NCBI GenBank assembly: GCA_025355485.1
Contig: JANXZP010000195.1
Span: 1-6,721 of the forward strand
Direction of reading: 5' to 3'
DNA: 6,721 bases
DNA from: Pseudomonadota bacterium
Lineage (GTDB): Bacteria > Pseudomonadota > Gammaproteobacteria > Xanthomonadales > Xanthomonadaceae
Shown: piece after piece, positions 5,709 to 6,721 of the stretch
Layout of the letters: every line of letters begins with the position of its first letter
Numbering within the stretch: position 1 is the stretch's first letter
The notes under the pieces: model-generated
The model's input: only the letters and a program-made list of their open reading frames with translations
The model's database searches: none
What the model was told of the DNA's origin: nothing
Program-made: the position numbers and the translations under genes

Positions 5709-5732
5709 GACTCACCATCGGCACGACGATCG
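5692..5732 (+). other. 11-bp inverted repeat spanning the cupredoxin stop codon
   Basis: CGATCGTCGTG (5692-5702) is an exact reverse complement of CACGACGATCG (5722-5732), with a 19-nt loop containing the TAA at 5706-5708. No T-run follows, so it is not a textbook terminator. It could protect the 3' end of the mRNA, help factor-dependent termination, or act on the converging icd transcript. Confidence 0.35.
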
Positions 5733-5776
5733 CGCCATCCGGACACCGCGTCGCCCAGGTTTACATCGCCCGGCAG

Positions 5777-6721
<945 letters not shown>

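Overview
The window is about 6.7 kb of GC-rich, gene-dense bacterial chromosome. Protein style (a PA0069-type radical SAM protein, a GcvA-like LysR regulator, an ECF sigma/anti-sigma pair and a biosynthetic-type NADP isocitrate dehydrogenase) and the strongly GC-biased third codon positions suggest a proteobacterium, probably a gammaproteobacterium of the Xanthomonadales/Rhodanobacteraceae type. That placement is inference from style, not a search result. I see no tRNA, rRNA, CRISPR array, insertion sequence, phage gene or origin.

Layout from left to right. Bases 1-146 (+) hold the last 47 codons of an ABC transporter ATPase. It converges on a minus-strand pair: a PA0069-family radical SAM protein (209-1300) and, upstream of it, a LysR-type regulator (1400-2335). 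The 126-bp gap upstream of the regulator carries helically phased TTGA/TCAA half-sites. It is shared with a divergent gene for a 74-residue protein of unknown function (2462-2686, +), which has a perfect Shine-Dalgarno sequence. A GC-rich hairpin (2693-2719) separates this gene from the next minus-strand operon.

The centre of interest is 2748-5708. An ECF sigma factor (3568-4149, -) overlaps by 14 bp a membrane-anchored zinc-finger anti-sigma factor (2748-3581, -). Divergently transcribed from the sigma gene are a Tat-exported calcineurin-like metallophosphoesterase (4255-5244, +) and, 50 bp further on, a secreted amicyanin-like cupredoxin (5295-5708, +). The 105-bp divergent gap contains two ECF-like promoters, one per direction, each with a GGAATA-type -35 and a matching -10 at 15 bp spacing. 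One -35 lies inside a 14-bp perfect palindrome. The simplest reading is a self-contained envelope regulon: a signal releases the sigma factor from its anti-sigma, the sigma factor then transcribes its own operon and the divergent pair, and two periplasmic metalloproteins are made. The signal and the phosphoesterase substrate cannot be read from the sequence.

The right end (5777-6721, -) is the C-terminal 314 codons of icd (NADP-dependent isocitrate dehydrogenase), convergent with the cupredoxin gene. It has a roughly 23-residue insertion compared with my recollection of the E. coli enzyme.
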